From: Streptomyces puniciscabiei
Lineage (GTDB): Bacteria; Actinomycetota; Actinomycetes; Streptomycetales; Streptomycetaceae
Direction: 5' to 3'
Length of the DNA stretch: 64,000 nt
Assembly (NCBI RefSeq): GCF_006715785.1
Contig: NZ_VFNX01000005.1
Span: forward strand, 1-64,000
Position numbers and translations under genes: made by a program. The notes under the pieces were generated by a model. It did no database searches. It was not told where the DNA came from and saw only the letters and a program-made list of their open reading frames with translations. Shown piece by piece: positions 62,049 through 64,000 of the stretch. Within the stretch, counting starts at the first letter, position 1; every line of letters starts with the position of its first letter.

Positions 62049-63746
62049 GTGACGGAGACCGTCGACAATCAGGCGCCGCCAGCCCCGCCGTCCTCCCCGG
62101 GCGCCCGGACGTACAACGGGTGGACGCAGAACGACACCCTGGAGGACTACTCGCTGCGCTACGCGCCCAAGTCCTTCCGCCGCTGGACGCCGTACGTCGT
62201 GGCCACCACGGCCCTCGGCGGCATCGCCTATCTCGCGGACTTCGCCATCGGCGGCTCGATCGCCGTCTCCCACGGCTTCGCCAGCGCCATGGTGGCGATC
62301 CTGACCGCGGCGGTGGTCATCTTCCTCACCGGCATCCCGATCTCGTACTACTCGGCGAAGTACTCCATCGACATGGACCTGCTGACCCGGGGCGCCGGAT
62401 TCGGATATCTGGGCTCGACGCTGACCTCGGTGATCTACGCGAGTTTCACCTTCATCTTCTTCGCCCTGGAAGGCTCGATCATGGCGCAGGCGCTCGAACT
62501 GGGCCTGCACATACCGCTGCCCGTGGGCTACGTCATCTGCTCGCTGATCATCCTGCCGCTCGTCGTGTACGGCATGACCGCGCTGTCGAAGATGCAGGTG
62601 TGGACCCAGCCGGTCTGGCTGGTGCTGATGGTCGCGCCGTTCGTGTCCATCGCGATCCAGGAGCCCGGGAAGTTCGCCGAGTTCACGCATTTCGCGGGCA
62701 ACTCGCCCACCGGGTCGAGCATCAGCATGCTCGGGGTCGGGGCGGGCGCCGGCGTCGCCCTGTCGCTGATCGCGCAGATCGGGGAGCAGGTCGACTACCT
62801 GCGCTTCATGCCCGACAGGACGGCCGGCAACGGCAGGCAGTGGTGGGCCGCGGTCCTCGGTGCCGGGCCCGGGTGGGTGGTGCTGGGCGCGCTGAAGCAG
62901 ATCGGCGGCGCCTTCCTCGCCTTCTGCATCGCCTCGAGCGTGGGGCTGGCCAAGGCCAACGAGCCGATCCAGCAGTACGTCCACGGGTTCGGGACCTTCG
63001 CCGCGCCCGTCGCCCTGGGGCTGGCCACCTTCTTCGTCATCCTCTCCCAGGTGAAGATCAACTCCACGAACGCCTACTCCGGTTCGCTGTCCTGGTCGAA
63101 CTTCTTCTCCCGGCTGACCCACCGTCACCCCGGCCGCGTCGTCTACATCTTCCTCAACGTGGGCATCGCCCTCGCCCTGATGGAGGGCGGCGTCTTCGGC
63201 TTCCTCAACACCGTCCTCGGGTTCTACTCCAACGTGGCGATCGCCTGGATCGGCGCGGTCGTCGCCGACCTGGTCATCAACAAGCCGCTGAAGCTGAGCC
63301 CGTCGTACATCGAGTTCAAGCGGGCCCACCTGCACCACTTCAACCCGGTCGGCTTCGGTTCCATGCTGATCGCGTCGGCGGTGTCCATCGCCGCGTACTT
63401 CGACGCCTTCGGCAAGGCGTTCTCCCCCTTCATCGCGCTGTTCCTCGCCATGGTGCTCTCGCCGCTGTTCGCCGTGCTCACGAAGGGCAAGTACTACATC
63501 GCCCGCGCGGACGTTCTGGACGAGCCGCTGCTCGGACCCGACGGGCTGCCCTCGGCGGCCACCCTGACCTGCTCGGTGTGCGCGACCGGCTTCGAACGGC
63601 CGGACATGGCCGGCTGCCCCTTCCACCACGGCGCGATCTGCTCGCTGTGCTGCAGCCTGGAGAAGGACTGCCACGACACGTGCAAGGCCGGGGGCGCCGC
63701 CGGCCCGGTCGCCCTGGGCCTGCCCGCCGTGCGCGCGCAGGACTGA
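62049..63746 (+). CDS. NCS1-family permease with C-terminal Cys-rich domain
   Basis: 565 residues from the GTG at 62049. Residues about 50-510 form a 12-helix NCS1/purine-cytosine permease-like transporter with NDTLEDYSLRYAPKSFRRW before helix 1. The last 45 residues hold eight Cys and two His: CSVCATGF, GCPFHHGAICSLCC, DCHDTC, a zinc-binding cytoplasmic tail. Such tails are not typical of nucleobase permeases and suggest a sensor or docking role. A perfect 14-bp hairpin follows. Confidence 0.87.
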   Translation: MTETVDNQAPPAPPSSPGARTYNGWTQNDTLEDYSLRYAPKSFRRWTPYVVATTALGGIAYLADFAIGGSIAVSHGFASAMVAILTAAVVIFLTGIPISYYSAKYSIDMDLLTRGAGFGYLGSTLTSVIYASFTFIFFALEGSIMAQALELGLHIPLPVGYVICSLIILPLVVYGMTALSKMQVWTQPVWLVLMVAPFVSIAIQEPGKFAEFTHFAGNSPTGSSISMLGVGAGAGVALSLIAQIGEQVDYLRFMPDRTAGNGRQWWAAVLGAGPGWVVLGALKQIGGAFLAFCIASSVGLAKANEPIQQYVHGFGTFAAPVALGLATFFVILSQVKINSTNAYSGSLSWSNFFSRLTHRHPGRVVYIFLNVGIALALMEGGVFGFLNTVLGFYSNVAIAWIGAVVADLVINKPLKLSPSYIEFKRAHLHHFNPVGFGSMLIASAVSIAAYFDAFGKAFSPFIALFLAMVLSPLFAVLTKGKYYIARADVLDEPLLGPDGLPSAATLTCSVCATGFERPDMAGCPFHHGAICSLCCSLEKDCHDTCKAGGAAGPVALGLPAVRAQD

Positions 63747-63771
63747 GCCCGGCCGCGTGTGCGCGGAACGC

Positions 63772-63804
63772 GCGGTGGCCGGGGCGAGGTGCCCCGGCCA
63801 CCGC
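63772..63804. terminator. Bidirectional terminator hairpin
   Basis: GCGGTGGCCGGGGC and its exact reverse complement flank the loop GAGGT, between the permease gene and the convergent partial gene. Confidence 0.85.
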
Positions 63805-63817
63805 ACACCGCGGCCGG

Positions 63818-64000
63818 TCATTCGTTCTGGAAGACGGCCTTGCTCACCTCGGCGGGGTTCTGGAACTCCTTCTTCCCGAGGTGCGCGATGCGCTCGGTGA
63901 CCTCCTTGGACGCGTGGTTCTTCTCGGCGACCTTCCGAAGCTGGTCGGAGTTCGCCGGGTACTCCGCGCCGGACAGCGCTTTCTGCAGGTCAGGGGGGTT
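63818..64000 (-). CDS. DUF2795-like protein, 5'-truncated by window edge
   Basis: The last 60 codons of a gene that enters from the right edge. The sequence reads NPPDLQKALSGAEYPANSDQ, then LRKVAEKNHASKEV and ends FQNPAEVSKAVFQNE. The alternation and the YPA/LGKKEFQNPAEV phrases match DUF2795, a small helical domain of unknown function common in actinobacteria. The start is outside the window. Confidence 0.75.
   Translation of the reverse strand, partial: NPPDLQKALSGAEYPANSDQLRKVAEKNHASKEVTERIAHLGKKEFQNPAEVSKAVFQNE

Overview
This looks like a chromosomal segment from Streptomyces or a close relative. GC is very high, the codon bias is strong for G or C at third positions, GTG starts are common, and the gene set fits: a PucR regulator, a TerD protein, a DUF6643-type protein, a GH18 chitinase behind a DasR-like site, and a type of intergenic palindrome common in the genus. 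I see no rRNA, canonical tRNA, CRISPR array, integrase, insertion sequence or prophage.

Layout. 1-15 kb is mixed housekeeping: a beta-helix/AAA ATPase fusion, MOSC, TerD, a glycosyltransferase, a glutamate racemase-like enzyme, apolipoprotein N-acyltransferase, NUDIX and a GAF/PucR regulator. 15-18 kb holds a secreted protein that looks aerolysin-like and a cold-shock protein followed by a DEAD-box helicase. 18.3-23.8 kb is a tightly coupled five-gene minus-strand operon (GlxA-type regulator, ThDP carboligase, SRPBCC protein, KAS III-like enzyme, HisC-like aminotransferase) that reads as a small natural-product pathway, possibly of acyloin type. 24.0-24.5 kb holds decayed gene fragments. 24.5-30.6 kb has an SSS symporter with its DUF485 partner, an oxidoreductase/SDR pair and a TPR protein.

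31.1-32.2 kb carries the most unusual feature. Downstream of a DUF7873-like gene lie two minus-strand RNAs with complete tRNA-like folds in circularly permuted order: T-arm, 3' acceptor strand, linker, 5' acceptor strand, D-arm. This is the expected architecture of YrlA-type bacterial Y RNAs, which mimic tRNA. RtcB RNA ligase and archease lie about 12 kb away, at 43-45 kb.

32-45 kb holds regulators, a Tat-exported two-subunit molybdenum hydroxylase, an epoxide-hydrolase/TetR operon divergent from a HAD hydrolase, and a DJ-1-like protein divergent from a LysR regulator.

45.5-56.5 kb closely resembles the KstR2 regulon for steroid C/D-ring (HIP) catabolism: two acyl-CoA dehydrogenases, IpdF-, FadA6-, IpdC-, IpdB-, IpdA- and EchA20-like genes and two SDRs. 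Two palindromes close to the KstR2 operator lie at the divergent promoters. Two members appear to have decayed: a collapsed FadE30-like ORF, and a KstR2-like TetR relic whose HTH-coding segment is tandemly triplicated. 56.5-64 kb has an alpha/beta hydrolase, chitinase, MsrA, NAD kinase, half an MFS transporter, an NCS1 permease with a Cys-rich tail, and a partial DUF2795-like gene.

All calls come from reading the sequence and from remembered family motifs; no database search was run.
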